Below are positions 1-8,502 of a stretch of DNA of 64,000 nt, piece by piece. This stretch comes from Polyangium sp. y55x31. GTDB lineage: Bacteria; Myxococcota_A; Polyangia; Polyangiales; Polyangiaceae. Position 1 is the stretch's first letter, and each line of letters begins with the position of its first letter. Below the pieces are notes generated by a model that was given only the letters and a program-made list of their open reading frames with translations, was not told where the DNA came from and did no database searches. The stretch lies in assembly GCF_029946505.1 (NCBI RefSeq), contig NZ_JARZHG010000007.1:186001-250000 (forward strand), written 5' to 3'. A program made the translations under genes and the position numbers.

Positions 1-489
1 GGTCTCGTACGGGACGAGGGGAAGCTCGTCCTGCGCGAGCAGGCGCTTCATCACGTCCTTGTCCATGCCCACGGCCGAGCCGAGCACGCCCGAGCCGACA
101 TACGGCACGCCCGCGAGCTCGAGCAGGCCCTGCACGGAGCCGTCCTCGCCCATGGGCCCGTGCAGCACGGGAAAGACGACGTCGATCGCCTGGGAGGTGC
201 CGCCGACGGTGAGCGCCGCCTCGCCGGCCGGGCTCGGGTGCGCGAGGAGCGCGACGTCCGGCGCCGATTGGTTGAGCCGCGCGAGGCGCGGATCACGCGA
301 GGCGCCGAGGAGGAGCGCCTCTTCCTGCAAGAGCCACCGGCCCGCCTTGTCGATGCCGATGAGGACGGGCTCGAAGCGATCCCGATCGAGGGCCTCGACG
401 ACGTTGCGGGCCGAAAGGAGGGAGATCTCGTGCTCGGCAGAGCGACCGCCGAAGAGCACGGCGACACGGAGCTTGCGCGGGGCGCTCAT
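1..489 (-). CDS. ddl: D-alanine--D-alanine ligase, N-terminal part (runs off left edge)
   Basis: The reading frame from the ATG at 489 runs unbroken to the window edge, giving about 163 residues of a family usually 300-370 long. The N-terminus has the family's first motif, VAVLFGGRSAEHEISL, and further on VVFPVLHGPMGEDGSVQG and GVPYVGSGVLGSAVGMDK, all typical of the N-terminal domain of Ddl. The enzyme joins two D-alanines with ATP to make the dipeptide used in peptidoglycan precursor synthesis in the cytoplasm. The ATP-grasp catalytic half lies outside the window, so integrity cannot be checked. Confidence 0.93.
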   Translation of the reverse strand, partial: MSAPRKLRVAVLFGGRSAEHEISLLSARNVVEALDRDRFEPVLIGIDKAGRWLLQEEALLLGASRDPRLARLNQSAPDVALLAHPSPAGEAALTVGGTSQAIDVVFPVLHGPMGEDGSVQGLLELAGVPYVGSGVLGSAVGMDKDVMKRLLAQDELPLVPYET

Positions 490-590
490 GAAGCCCGCAC
501 CCTAGCAGGGTGCTCGTGCCCGGTGAAACATCCGGCCGAGGCGCCGTGATCCACGCAGGATCCAGCGTGCGTCCCGCAGCCCTCGCTCGG

Positions 591-938
591 CTACTCCTTG
601 GACTCGTCGGCGACGACGAACGCCTTGCGGATCGCGTCGACCGCGACGCGCTTCAAGACGTGCCCATCCGCGAGCTCCACGTCCACCGTGGCCACGCGGC
701 CCTTCTGCAGGCCGACGCGCGTGACGTGGATACGCGCGCCTTTGCTGAGCGCGGCGTCGCGCAGGGTCACGTCTTCCATGGCGACGAGGTACATCCCCAC
801 GCCGAACTCGCGCGGCTCGCCGGCGGAAGGCGCATCGGGCGTGTCTGCGCGGGCGACGCTCGACGTGGCCACGAGGCCCGCGGAAGCGGCGACCAGGGTC
901 AGGAGCGATGACAAAAGCCGCGCACGCATGGCCGCCAT
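591..938 (-). CDS. small exported protein of unknown function
   Basis: This 115-residue protein begins with a clear Sec signal peptide: basic start, hydrophobic stretch, then a cleavage-like SSVARA site near residue 30. The mature part of about 85 residues has several short alternating beta-type segments (VGMYLVAMEDVTLRD, GARIHVTRVGLQKGRVATVDV), suggesting a small beta domain. ATG at 929 is an alternative start. I do not recognise the family. It lies between ddl and the isomerase-like gene on the same strand, with gaps of 50-100 bases, so it is probably transcribed separately. Confidence 0.6.
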   Translation of the reverse strand: MAAMRARLLSSLLTLVAASAGLVATSSVARADTPDAPSAGEPREFGVGMYLVAMEDVTLRDAALSKGARIHVTRVGLQKGRVATVDVELADGHVLKRVAVDAIRKAFVVADESKE

Positions 939-991
939 CCTACAAGATTCCCGCGATCCAGGCTCGGTTTTTCAGCGGACGGCCGCGGCTT

Positions 992-1600
992 TCAGGATTC
1001 CTTGGGACGCCAACCATCGAGCGCTTTCTCCACGAAGAGCAGGCGGTCCTGACCCCAGAACAAAAGGTCGCCGACGAGGAAGCTCGGCGCGCCGCAGACC
1101 CCGATCCGCTCGGCCTGCTCGGTAACGTCCTTGAGGCGTTTCTTCATCCGCTCGTCCGCTGTCGACGCGACGAGCGCCGCGCCGTCGAGCCCCACGGAGG
1201 CCGCGACGTCGGCGAGGACGTCGTCCGCGGAGATGTCCCGGTCGAGGGCCCAATAAGCGCGATAGACGGCGTTCACGAGCACGGCGACGTGGTCCTCCGG
1301 CGCCGCGAGCACCATCCGCAGCGGCTTGACCGTGTTCATGGGGAAGCGCGAGGCGAAGCGAAACGGGACGCCCCAGTGATCCGCCCAGCGATGAAGGTCG
1401 GCTCGCACGAGCCTTTGCTTTGGCTCGGGCATGGCGAAGAGCGGGACGTTGGGGGTGCCGATCGCCTTGAAGAGAGCGCCGAGCAGGAAGGGCCGATACA
1501 CGAGCGAGGCGCCCTTGCGCGCCGCGAGGTCCTCGATCTGCGTGGATGCGAGGTACGCGAAGGGGCTCGAGAAATCGAAGAAGAACTCGACGCGCTTCAT
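992..1600 (-). CDS. DsbA-fold oxidoreductase, 2-hydroxychromene-2-carboxylate isomerase family
   Basis: The 202-residue length and the start VEFFFDFSSPFAYLAS match the HCCA isomerase/DsbA-like thioredoxin-fold family, where the SPFAYLA segment replaces the CXXC of DsbA and binds glutathione. The C-terminal GVCGAPSFLVGDLLFWGQDRL contains the cis-proline loop and the G-x-F-x-G-x-D-R-L ending seen in the family. Members isomerise 2-hydroxychromene-2-carboxylate in naphthalene breakdown or do glutathione-dependent reactions on other substrates. No aromatic-degradation genes are adjacent, so the substrate is open. Confidence 0.85.
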   Translation of the reverse strand: MKRVEFFFDFSSPFAYLASTQIEDLAARKGASLVYRPFLLGALFKAIGTPNVPLFAMPEPKQRLVRADLHRWADHWGVPFRFASRFPMNTVKPLRMVLAAPEDHVAVLVNAVYRAYWALDRDISADDVLADVAASVGLDGAALVASTADERMKKRLKDVTEQAERIGVCGAPSFLVGDLLFWGQDRLLFVEKALDGWRPKES

Positions 1601-1725
1601 AGAGGCTCGAGCGCGAGATTCGACCGAGCTTCACGCGAGGCTCAACCGAAAAATCTTCCGTCCGCGATCGGGGCCCAAAGCCGTGCGAGGGGGCCGTGTC
1701 GGAAGGAGCGAACGGAGGAACGACG

Positions 1726-1977
1726 ATGCGAAAGACGACGATGATCCTGCTCGCGACCCTCGGCACGACCCTCTTCACGAGCGCGGCGTACGCGGAGCCC
1801 AAGAAGGAAAAGACCGAGAACTACGGCTACACGTTCGATGACGACGACCTTCTCGGGGGCGACCTCGGCGTCCAGACCGGCATGATCAAGGTCCGTCAGA
1901 AGGGGACGCGCGACAGGCTGATCCGCCCGCGCGTGCAGTTCGTGAACGAGCTCCTGAAGTCCGTCGAAGCGCTCTGA
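1726..1977 (+). CDS. small secreted protein of unknown function
   Basis: The ATG at 1726 was chosen over the in-frame GTG at 1696 because GGAGGAA sits at 1714-1720, five bases upstream, and translation then begins directly with a signal peptide (MRKTTMILLATLGTTLF, cleavage after AAYA). The mature protein is about 60 residues: an acidic DDDDLLGGDLG stretch, then a basic half ending IRPRVQFVNELLKSVEAL. The IRPR..FV.ELLKSVE ending looks conserved rather than random. I do not recognise a function. It is divergent from the isomerase-like gene. Confidence 0.65.
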   Translation: MRKTTMILLATLGTTLFTSAAYAEPKKEKTENYGYTFDDDDLLGGDLGVQTGMIKVRQKGTRDRLIRPRVQFVNELLKSVEAL

Positions 1978-2094
1978 GCCGCGACCTTCCGGCCGACGCC
2001 CCACCCCGCCTCTCCCCCCGCAAATCCCCTCGCATCGTCACGCAAGCGCCTCCGCGCAGGCCCACGTGCGCCCGCCCGCGCGGAGGCTCGTCCC

Positions 2095-5000
2095 TCACGT
2101 CGCCATGGACGGCGGCACGGACTCGCGTGACGTGGTGCGTGGAGACAAACTCGCCACCGTCGCCGCGAGCTCGGCCGCGTCCACGGGCTTCGGGACGTGC
2201 ATCTGAAAGCCCGCCGCGAGCACACGCACGCGATCCTCGGCGCTCGCATACGCGGTGAGCGCGACCGCAGGCAAGGCGCCCCAGCGCGCAGGTTTCAACG
2301 CGCGAATCTGTCGGATGAGCGCGTAGCCATCCTCGCCGGGCATGCCGATGTCGGAGACGAGGACGTCGGGGCGGAACTCGTCGAGCGCGGACAAGGCCGC
2401 GGCCGCCGAGGAAACGCACCGTACGACGGCGCCACACTGCTGGAGCATCGCGGCCAGCATCTCGCGGCTGTCCTGTTCGTCGTCGACGAGCAAGAGGCGC
2501 AGGCCTTCGAGCGACGGGAGCTCTTCGAGGCCCGCCGGCTGCGGCGTGAGGCGGTCGAGGCTCGCGAGCAGATCCGGGTTCGGGCTGAGCGGCAAGAGCA
2601 CCGAGAAGATCGCGCCCTTGCCCTCGCCCGCGCTGTCGGCGCGCACGACGCCGCCATGCAGCTCGACGAGGTGTCGGACGATCGCGAGCCCGAGACCAAG
2701 GCCGCCGTGCTTGCGCGTCGTGGTGCTGTCGCCCTGGCGGAACCGATCGAAGACGTACGGAAGGAACTCCGGTCGGATCCCCTCGCCCGTGTCGCGGACC
2801 GTGATGCGCGCGTGCTGGCCCGATCGGCCGAGCGTGAGCTCGACGCGGCCGCCGTGCGGGGTGAACTTGATCGCGTTCGTCAGGAGGTTCCAGACGATCT
2901 GCTGCACGCGGCTCGGGTCCCCTTCGACCAGGCAAGCGCCGCGCTCCAGGCTGCTGTCGAGGCGAACCGACTTCGCCGTGGCCGCAGGACGAACGGCCTC
3001 GATGGCCGCGTTGATCGGGCCGACGAGATCGAGCGTGCGCAGCTCGAGGCGCAGCTTGCCCATGACGATGCGCGAGGCGTCGAGCAGGTCCTCGACGAGC
3101 CGCGCTTGCAGCATGGCGTTGCGCTCGATCGTCGCGAGGGCGCGCTCCTGCGAGGTGCCGTTGAGCGACGCGGTGCGGAGCATGCGCGTCCAGCCGAGGA
3201 CCGCGTTGAGCGGCGTGCGCAGCTCGTGCGAGACGGTGCCGAGGAACTCGTCGCGCATGCGCGTGGCCTCCTGCGCGTTCTGGTAGAGGCGCGCGTTCTC
3301 CAGGGCCATCGCGGCGCGATGCGCGAGCTCCTCGGCGAACGGAAGATCCTTCGTCGAGTACCGATCGCCGACGCGGAAGAGCGAGAGCGTGGCCGAGGCC
3401 GTGTCGCCCACGGTGAGCGGGACGATGATGGCCGAGCGCGCCCGGAGCTTCGCAAATCGCGAGGCCTGCTCGGACGAACCCATGATGCGTTCGAGCGACG
3501 AAGCGCTGAGGTCGCCGTAGATCTCCGAGGTGCGTGTGCGGAGCACGCGCGCGACGGGTCCTTCGCTCCAGCCGTCGGGCGTGCTTCCGTCGCGGAGATC
3601 CTGGACGTCGCGCTCCAGGGTCGGATCCTCGTGGGCCACGGCGACGGTGACCGTGGTGCCGTCCTCGGAGGCGACGTCGAGCATCGCGTACGTCGCCATC
3701 GTGGGCACGACGAGGCGCACGATCTTTTCGAGCGTGGCCTCGTAGTCGAGCGAGGCGGAGAGCAGCGCGCTCGCCTCGGCGAGGAACGAGGAGCGCCGGG
3801 CCGCTTCCTCGGCCTCGGCGCGCGCGATCTGCTCGCGGATGAGACGTGTCCTCTCCTCCTCGGCGCGCTTGCGCTCGCTGATGTCGCGACAAACGCCGAC
3901 CAGGAAACGTGCGCGGCCCTCCTTGTCGAAGACGGGCTTGGCCGTGGTCTCGATCGGGACCGTCGTGCCATCCTTTCGAACACAAACGAGCTCGCCGAGG
4001 AACGCGCCCTGATCGCGGATGCCGCGCAGGATGCGAGGACCGAGGCGCTCGACCGTGTCGGGGTGCGCGAGGATCGTGACCGGGCGGCCGATGGCCTCGG
4101 TCTCGGTGAAGCCGAAGATCTGCGTGGCCTTGCCCATCCAGCGCAGGATCGTGCCCTGGAGGTCGGTCATGAGGATCGCCTCGGGCATCTGCTTCAAGAT
4201 CTCGTGCGAGAGGTGGACCGCCTCCTCGGCGGCGCCGGCGGAGAGCGAGGCGCGATCGAGGGCGTCGGCGCAATGCTGGGCGAGCGAGAGGACGAGCCAG
4301 CGCTCGTTGTCGTCGAAGGCGCGCGGCTCCTGGAACGAGAGCGCGAGGCTTCCGACGACCTGGCCGTCGACGTAGAGCGGCACCGCCGCCCACGCATGGC
4401 TGCCCTGCACGAGATCGCTGAGCGGGAGGCCGGGATAACGTGCCGCGAGATCGGCGCGCGAGCGCAGCCAGATCGGCTGCTTGATGCGCACGGCCTCGGC
4501 GACGGGCGCCTCCGTGGCCATGGAGATGCGCGGGGTGTGCGCGGGGATCACCTCGGGAAACCCCGCGGCATGGACGATCTCGAGCTCGGCGCCGCAAGGC
4601 GACAGGCGCGCGATCACGCACGCACGAGCCCCGAGCACACGCGTGCCGTCCTCCACCACGCGTCGGGCAACCTCGTTCGGCGAGACCGCCCGCGAGAGCG
4701 CCGCCGTGACCTCGGAGAGGCGCTTCATCTGCGAGAGCCCACGCTCGGCCGCCTCGAAGGCACGATCGCGCGACGAACGCGCGAGCGCCGTGTCGATGGC
4801 CGAGGCGCTGAGACGCGCGAGCGTCTCGATCAGCGCGCGCTCCTCCCCCTGCATGATCTCGCGGAACGGGCCCACGCCGACCGAAAGGACGCCATGCGTG
4901 CGGTTCGCGACGCGCAAAGGATAAACCACTTCGTGGAGCACACGCGTCTCGTGCGACCGCGCGGGCGTCGCGCTGCCGTCGGGCGCGATCCGCGTGATGC

Positions 5001-5376
5001 ACATGGATCCGCGCCGCGTCTGCGGCTCGCCGCGTTCGAGGGCCGCACGCGCGGCGCGCTCGTGAGCCTCGGCGTCGCCGTCGGGGCTACACACGTCCCA
5101 GAGGCGCTTCTCGTCGCGCATGTCCACGTGCGCGACCGCGACGCGCCGCAGCTCGCCGCGCTCGAGAAGATCGAGCGTGCAGTAATCCACGAGGTCCGGC
5201 ACCGCGAGCCACACGACCCGCGCGAGCACCTCTTCGACCGTCGACGCGCGCAGAAGCTCGTCGGCCGCGCGCTCCATGAACGCGGTGCGGCGCCGCGTCC
5301 GAGCGTCGTTGATGTGCGTCACACCGGTCTGCGCCTGCTCGCGCACGCGCTCCGTCTTCGATGCATCCCCCGCCAT
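2095..5376 (-). CDS. hybrid sensor histidine kinase (GAF-GAF-PAS-GAF-HisKA-HATPase-REC)
   Basis: This 1093-residue protein has no membrane segment and is probably cytosolic. In order: a GAF-like domain about 40-195, a second about 215-375, a PAS domain about 385-505 (ending DISERKRAEEE), a third GAF about 525-690, HisKA with SHELRTP and phospho-acceptor His717, HATPase about 815-935 with N-box NLLTNAIKF and glycine boxes DTGEGI and GLGLGLAIV, and a receiver about 960-1080 with DDE acid cluster, phospho-acceptor Asp1009 and Lys in VPKPVD. All catalytic residues are present. No partner regulator is next to it. The fused receiver implies phosphorelay to a distant output protein. The signal sensed is unknown. 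Confidence 0.93.
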   Translation of the reverse strand: MAGDASKTERVREQAQTGVTHINDARTRRRTAFMERAADELLRASTVEEVLARVVWLAVPDLVDYCTLDLLERGELRRVAVAHVDMRDEKRLWDVCSPDGDAEAHERAARAALERGEPQTRRGSMCITRIAPDGSATPARSHETRVLHEVVYPLRVANRTHGVLSVGVGPFREIMQGEERALIETLARLSASAIDTALARSSRDRAFEAAERGLSQMKRLSEVTAALSRAVSPNEVARRVVEDGTRVLGARACVIARLSPCGAELEIVHAAGFPEVIPAHTPRISMATEAPVAEAVRIKQPIWLRSRADLAARYPGLPLSDLVQGSHAWAAVPLYVDGQVVGSLALSFQEPRAFDDNERWLVLSLAQHCADALDRASLSAGAAEEAVHLSHEILKQMPEAILMTDLQGTILRWMGKATQIFGFTETEAIGRPVTILAHPDTVERLGPRILRGIRDQGAFLGELVCVRKDGTTVPIETTAKPVFDKEGRARFLVGVCRDISERKRAEEERTRLIREQIARAEAEEAARRSSFLAEASALLSASLDYEATLEKIVRLVVPTMATYAMLDVASEDGTTVTVAVAHEDPTLERDVQDLRDGSTPDGWSEGPVARVLRTRTSEIYGDLSASSLERIMGSSEQASRFAKLRARSAIIVPLTVGDTASATLSLFRVGDRYSTKDLPFAEELAHRAAMALENARLYQNAQEATRMRDEFLGTVSHELRTPLNAVLGWTRMLRTASLNGTSQERALATIERNAMLQARLVEDLLDASRIVMGKLRLELRTLDLVGPINAAIEAVRPAATAKSVRLDSSLERGACLVEGDPSRVQQIVWNLLTNAIKFTPHGGRVELTLGRSGQHARITVRDTGEGIRPEFLPYVFDRFRQGDSTTTRKHGGLGLGLAIVRHLVELHGGVVRADSAGEGKGAIFSVLLPLSPNPDLLASLDRLTPQPAGLEELPSLEGLRLLLVDDEQDSREMLAAMLQQCGAVVRCVSSAAAALSALDEFRPDVLVSDIGMPGEDGYALIRQIRALKPARWGALPAVALTAYASAEDRVRVLAAGFQMHVPKPVDAAELAATVASLSPRTTSRESVPPSMAT

Positions 5377-5445
5377 CGTGCCCCGATCGCTCAGCCTAGC
5401 GATCGGTGAGCACGCTCGCCAGCGTGCGGGTCCCTTGCTCTCTTG

Positions 5446-6261
5446 TCAGGAAGAGCCTTCTCCGTCTGCGTCGAGCGCCCGGCGCGCCGTGTACACGAGT
5501 GACTGGACCTCGGCGCGTGCCCGCTCACGCAGCTCGCCCACGTCGACGCCGACGTCGACGATGGGCTCACCGACGACGATCGCCGCGCGCGTCCGCGGCG
5601 CGCCGCTCACGCGGACCATGTGATCGGCGAAGCTCTCGGAGCCGAACGACGCAGCCGCGCCCTCGTACGCGAGGCCCACCGGGACGATCTCCGCGCCCGT
5701 GCGTTGCGCGGCGAGGAAGGCGCCGGGCTTGAACGGTCGCACCTCGTCGCCCTCGTACGTCGTGCCCTCGGGGTAGACGAGCACGCCGCGGCCTCGCTCG
5801 ATGGAGGCGGTCATGGCGTTGATGGCAGCGGCTCCGCTCTGCTTGTTCGTGCGATCCACGAAAAGCGTACCGACGCGCCGCGCGGCCACGCCGATGACGG
5901 GCCAGCCCGAGAGGTCGGCGCGGCTCAGGATCGTGGCCTCGACGTAGGCAAGGCAGATCGGGATGTCCAGGCCGGAGCGGTGGTTCATGACGAACACGCG
6001 CCCGCGCCCGCTGGCGCCGCGGCCCGGGTAGATGTCGCCGCGCTCGACGTGAGGGCCGCGGGCGATCATTTGGACCCCATACAATTTGAGGAGCGCCTCG
6101 CCGTACCGACGGATCCACGCGTGGAGCACGGACTCGCGCTCGGACGCGGGCGAGATCGCCGTGTCGAGCTCGAGCATCCCGTACATGCTGAACGTGAGGC
6201 CCACGAACGCGGCCGTGCGCCCGACGAATCGCCCCTTCTCCACGAAGGATTGACCGCTCAT
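5446..6261 (-). CDS. plsC: lysophospholipid acyltransferase, PlsC-like
   Basis: The 271-residue protein has the acyltransferase signature NHRSGLD (His94 and Asp99, the H-x4-D catalytic pair), the TLFVDR block, and VYPEGTT further on, which binds the glycerol-phosphate acceptor. Family members transfer an acyl group to 1-acyl-glycerol-3-phosphate at the inner membrane during phospholipid synthesis. A hydrophobic N-terminal stretch (TAAFVGLTFSMYGML) would anchor it. The start overlaps the gatB stop by four bases (ATGA), so the two are co-transcribed and probably translationally coupled. The exact acceptor is inferred from the family. Confidence 0.88.
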   Translation of the reverse strand: MSGQSFVEKGRFVGRTAAFVGLTFSMYGMLELDTAISPASERESVLHAWIRRYGEALLKLYGVQMIARGPHVERGDIYPGRGASGRGRVFVMNHRSGLDIPICLAYVEATILSRADLSGWPVIGVAARRVGTLFVDRTNKQSGAAAINAMTASIERGRGVLVYPEGTTYEGDEVRPFKPGAFLAAQRTGAEIVPVGLAYEGAAASFGSESFADHMVRVSGAPRTRAAIVVGEPIVDVGVDVGELRERARAEVQSLVYTARRALDADGEGSS

Positions 6262-7706
6262 GCCCCGCTCCCTTCGCCGAGGAGACGCACGAGCACCGCG
6301 TTCACCATGGCCGGGTCCGCGCTGCCCTTCGTCTGCTTCATGATCTGTCCGACGAAAAACCCGAGGAGCGCCGTCTTGCCCGCGCGATACGAGGCGACCT
6401 GCTTCGGGTTCGCTTCCATCACGCTACGCGCGATGGTCTCGATCGCGGACGCGTCGCCGAGCACGGCCATGCCGCGCTCACGCACGACATCCGCCGGCGC
6501 GTGGTCCGTGCCCGCGACGGCCGCATAAAGCTCCTTCGCCTGCTTGCCGCTGATCGTGCCCGCGTCGACGAGCCGCAGGATCTCGGCCACCTGCGCGGGC
6601 GTCACAGGGAAGCTCGCCGTGAGGCCCGTCGTCGTGACGTCACGCAAGACCTCGCTCTGCACGAAGTTCGCGAGCTTCACCGCGTCCGGATAAAGCGCGC
6701 GCGCCTCGTCGAAGAAACGCGCGATCGCGGGATGCCCGCCGAGCACGCCCGTCGCGTACGTGGTGAGCCCGAGCTCGAGGGCCCAGCGCGCGCGTTTCGC
6801 GACGGGCAGCTCCGGCAGCGCGCTGCGAATGGACTCGACGTAGGCCTCCTCGAGCACGAGCGGAGGCAGATCCGGCTCGGGGAAGTAGCGATAGTCGGAC
6901 TCGCTCTCCTTGTCGCGCAGGAGGTAGCTCTCGCGCTTCTCCGCGCTGTATCCGCGCGTCTGCTGGCGGACGCGATCGCCTCGCTCGACGAGGTTTACCT
7001 GCCGGCGGATCTCCACGTCGATCGCGTCGGCGACGAACTTGAACGAGTTGATGTTCTTGAGCTCGACGCGCGTGCCGAGCCGCGTCTCGCCGAGCTTCCG
7101 GATCGAGACGTTCGCATCGCAGCGAAAGCTGCCCTGTTCGAGGTTGCCGTCGTTCACGCCCGTGAACATCAGGACCTCGCGGAGCCGCCGCAGATACTCG
7201 GCCGCCTCTGCACCCGAGCGCAGATCGGGCTCGCTCACGATCTCGATGAGCGGCGTGCCCGCGCGGTTCAGATCGACGACGGACTCGTCACCGATGCCGT
7301 GCAGGTTCTTGCCCGCGTCCTCCTCCATGTGGATCCGGCGGATCCCCACGCGGCGTGGCGTTCCCTCCACCTCGACGTCGAGCACGCCCGAGAGCGCGAG
7401 CGGCAGGTCGTACTGGCTGATCTGGTAGCCCTTCGGCAGGTCCGGATAAAAATAGTTCTTCCGGGCAAACACGCTCCGCATCTGCAAGGAGCAGCCGAGG
7501 GCGAGCGCGGCGCGCACCGCGAGGGCCACGGCCTCGGCGTTCAGGACGGGGAGCGCGCCGGGCAGGCCGAGGCAGACAGGACAGGTGTGCGTGTTCGGCG
7601 GGTCGCCGAAGCTCGTGGCGCAGCCGCAGAACGCCTTCGTCCGCGTGAGGAGCTGCGCGTGCACCTCGAGCCCGATCACCGGCTCGTACGCACCGTAGGC
7701 AGTCAT
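6258..7706 (-). CDS. gatB: Asp-tRNA(Asn)/Glu-tRNA(Gln) amidotransferase subunit B
   Basis: This full-length 482-residue GatB starts with YEPVIGLEVHAQLLTRTKAFCGC, the family N-terminus, and contains CPVCLGLPGALPVLN, SRPI-type GTPLIEIVSEPDLRS and EDAGK motifs, then a C-terminal YqeY-like tail domain. GatB is the kinase and tRNA-binding part of GatCAB, which amidates mischarged Glu-tRNA(Gln) or Asp-tRNA(Asn). gatA and gatC are not in the window. It leads a two-gene unit with the downstream acyltransferase gene, 110 bases after the end of nuoI, from which a terminator separates it. Confidence 0.97.
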   Translation of the reverse strand: MTAYGAYEPVIGLEVHAQLLTRTKAFCGCATSFGDPPNTHTCPVCLGLPGALPVLNAEAVALAVRAALALGCSLQMRSVFARKNYFYPDLPKGYQISQYDLPLALSGVLDVEVEGTPRRVGIRRIHMEEDAGKNLHGIGDESVVDLNRAGTPLIEIVSEPDLRSGAEAAEYLRRLREVLMFTGVNDGNLEQGSFRCDANVSIRKLGETRLGTRVELKNINSFKFVADAIDVEIRRQVNLVERGDRVRQQTRGYSAEKRESYLLRDKESESDYRYFPEPDLPPLVLEEAYVESIRSALPELPVAKRARWALELGLTTYATGVLGGHPAIARFFDEARALYPDAVKLANFVQSEVLRDVTTTGLTASFPVTPAQVAEILRLVDAGTISGKQAKELYAAVAGTDHAPADVVRERGMAVLGDASAIETIARSVMEANPKQVASYRAGKTALLGFFVGQIMKQTKGSADPAMVNAVLVRLLGEGSGA

Positions 7707-7761
7707 CGCGCGGATTATGGCAAGCCGAGGCGCGGATGCCCCTGTTTTCCCGCCGAAAGCA

Positions 7762-7791
7762 AAAACCCCCTCTCCCGCGAGGAAGAGGGGG
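7762..7791 (-). terminator. intrinsic terminator of the nuo operon
   Basis: Read on the minus strand, an 8-bp stem CCCCCTCT/AGAGGGGG with a loop of about ten bases is followed by TTTTTG. It lies 25 bases past the nuoI stop and ahead of gatB. The stem resembles the palindrome at 39077-39100. Confidence 0.7.
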
Positions 7792-7815
7792 CTTCTGTCC
7801 CGTCAGCAAATCGGA

Positions 7816-8490
7816 TCAGTGATCCATCTGCTCACGCGAGAGGCCGGGATGCGTCGGATCGCCCGGCTCGTGGCGCGGGTTCGCCGACTTGCGCGAACCG
7901 TCCCGGCCGGTGAACTCCATGAGCAGGTCCTTCCTGTAGATGAACTGCTCGCGCGAGTCGTACGGCGTCGCGTGGATGCCCGTATCCATGCGGATCGCGT
8001 CGCAGGGACAAGCCTCGACGCAGAACCCGCAGAAGATGCAGCGCAGCTCGTCGATGACGAACGTCTTCGGGAAACGCTCGTAGCCGCGCCGCTTGTCGCC
8101 CTCGGCGTACTCGCCCGCCTCGATGTGGATGCACTGCGCGGGGCAAGCGGTCGAGCAGCACAGGCACGCCACGCAGCGCGGCGAGCCGTCGTCACGGAGC
8201 GTGAGGCGATGCAGCCCGCGGAAGCGCTCCGGATAGGGGCGCTTCTCTTCGGGGTAGCAGATCGTCGTGACGCCCTCGTTGAGGGCCTCGAGCACCGGGT
8301 CGGGCTTCTGGCCGAGCATCATCTCCTTCGTGTTCTTGAAGAAGTGACGCATGGTGATCGCCATGCCCCGGAAGAGCTCGGGCAGGTAGGACTGGACCTC
8401 GGCCGTGCGGCGCGGCCGCGGGATGGCCTTGCCCTGGATGGGCGCGCCGGCCGGCTTGGTCCACGGGTTCGAGGGAGTGCGCTTCGCCAT
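7816..8490 (-). CDS. nuoI: NADH-quinone oxidoreductase subunit I
   Basis: This 224-residue subunit carries the two [4Fe-4S] ferredoxin motifs of Complex I subunit I: CVACLCCSTACP and CIFCGFCVEACP, both with C-x2-C-x2-C-x3-CP spacing. These hold clusters N6a and N6b, which pass electrons from NuoG to NuoB in the peripheral arm. An N-terminal extension of about 80 residues and a polar C-terminal tail make it longer than E. coli NuoI (180). It is the last gene of the operon, 12 bases after nuoH. Confidence 0.96.
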   Translation of the reverse strand: MAKRTPSNPWTKPAGAPIQGKAIPRPRRTAEVQSYLPELFRGMAITMRHFFKNTKEMMLGQKPDPVLEALNEGVTTICYPEEKRPYPERFRGLHRLTLRDDGSPRCVACLCCSTACPAQCIHIEAGEYAEGDKRRGYERFPKTFVIDELRCIFCGFCVEACPCDAIRMDTGIHATPYDSREQFIYRKDLLMEFTGRDGSRKSANPRHEPGDPTHPGLSREQMDH

Positions 8491-8502
8491 CGTTCGATCC
8501 TC

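Noticed and set aside
2197-5409. 1070-residue ORF opposite the hybrid kinase
   Set aside because: Antisense shadow of a high-GC gene; Arg/Ala/Glu-rich, no domain, while the minus strand encodes a complete kinase.
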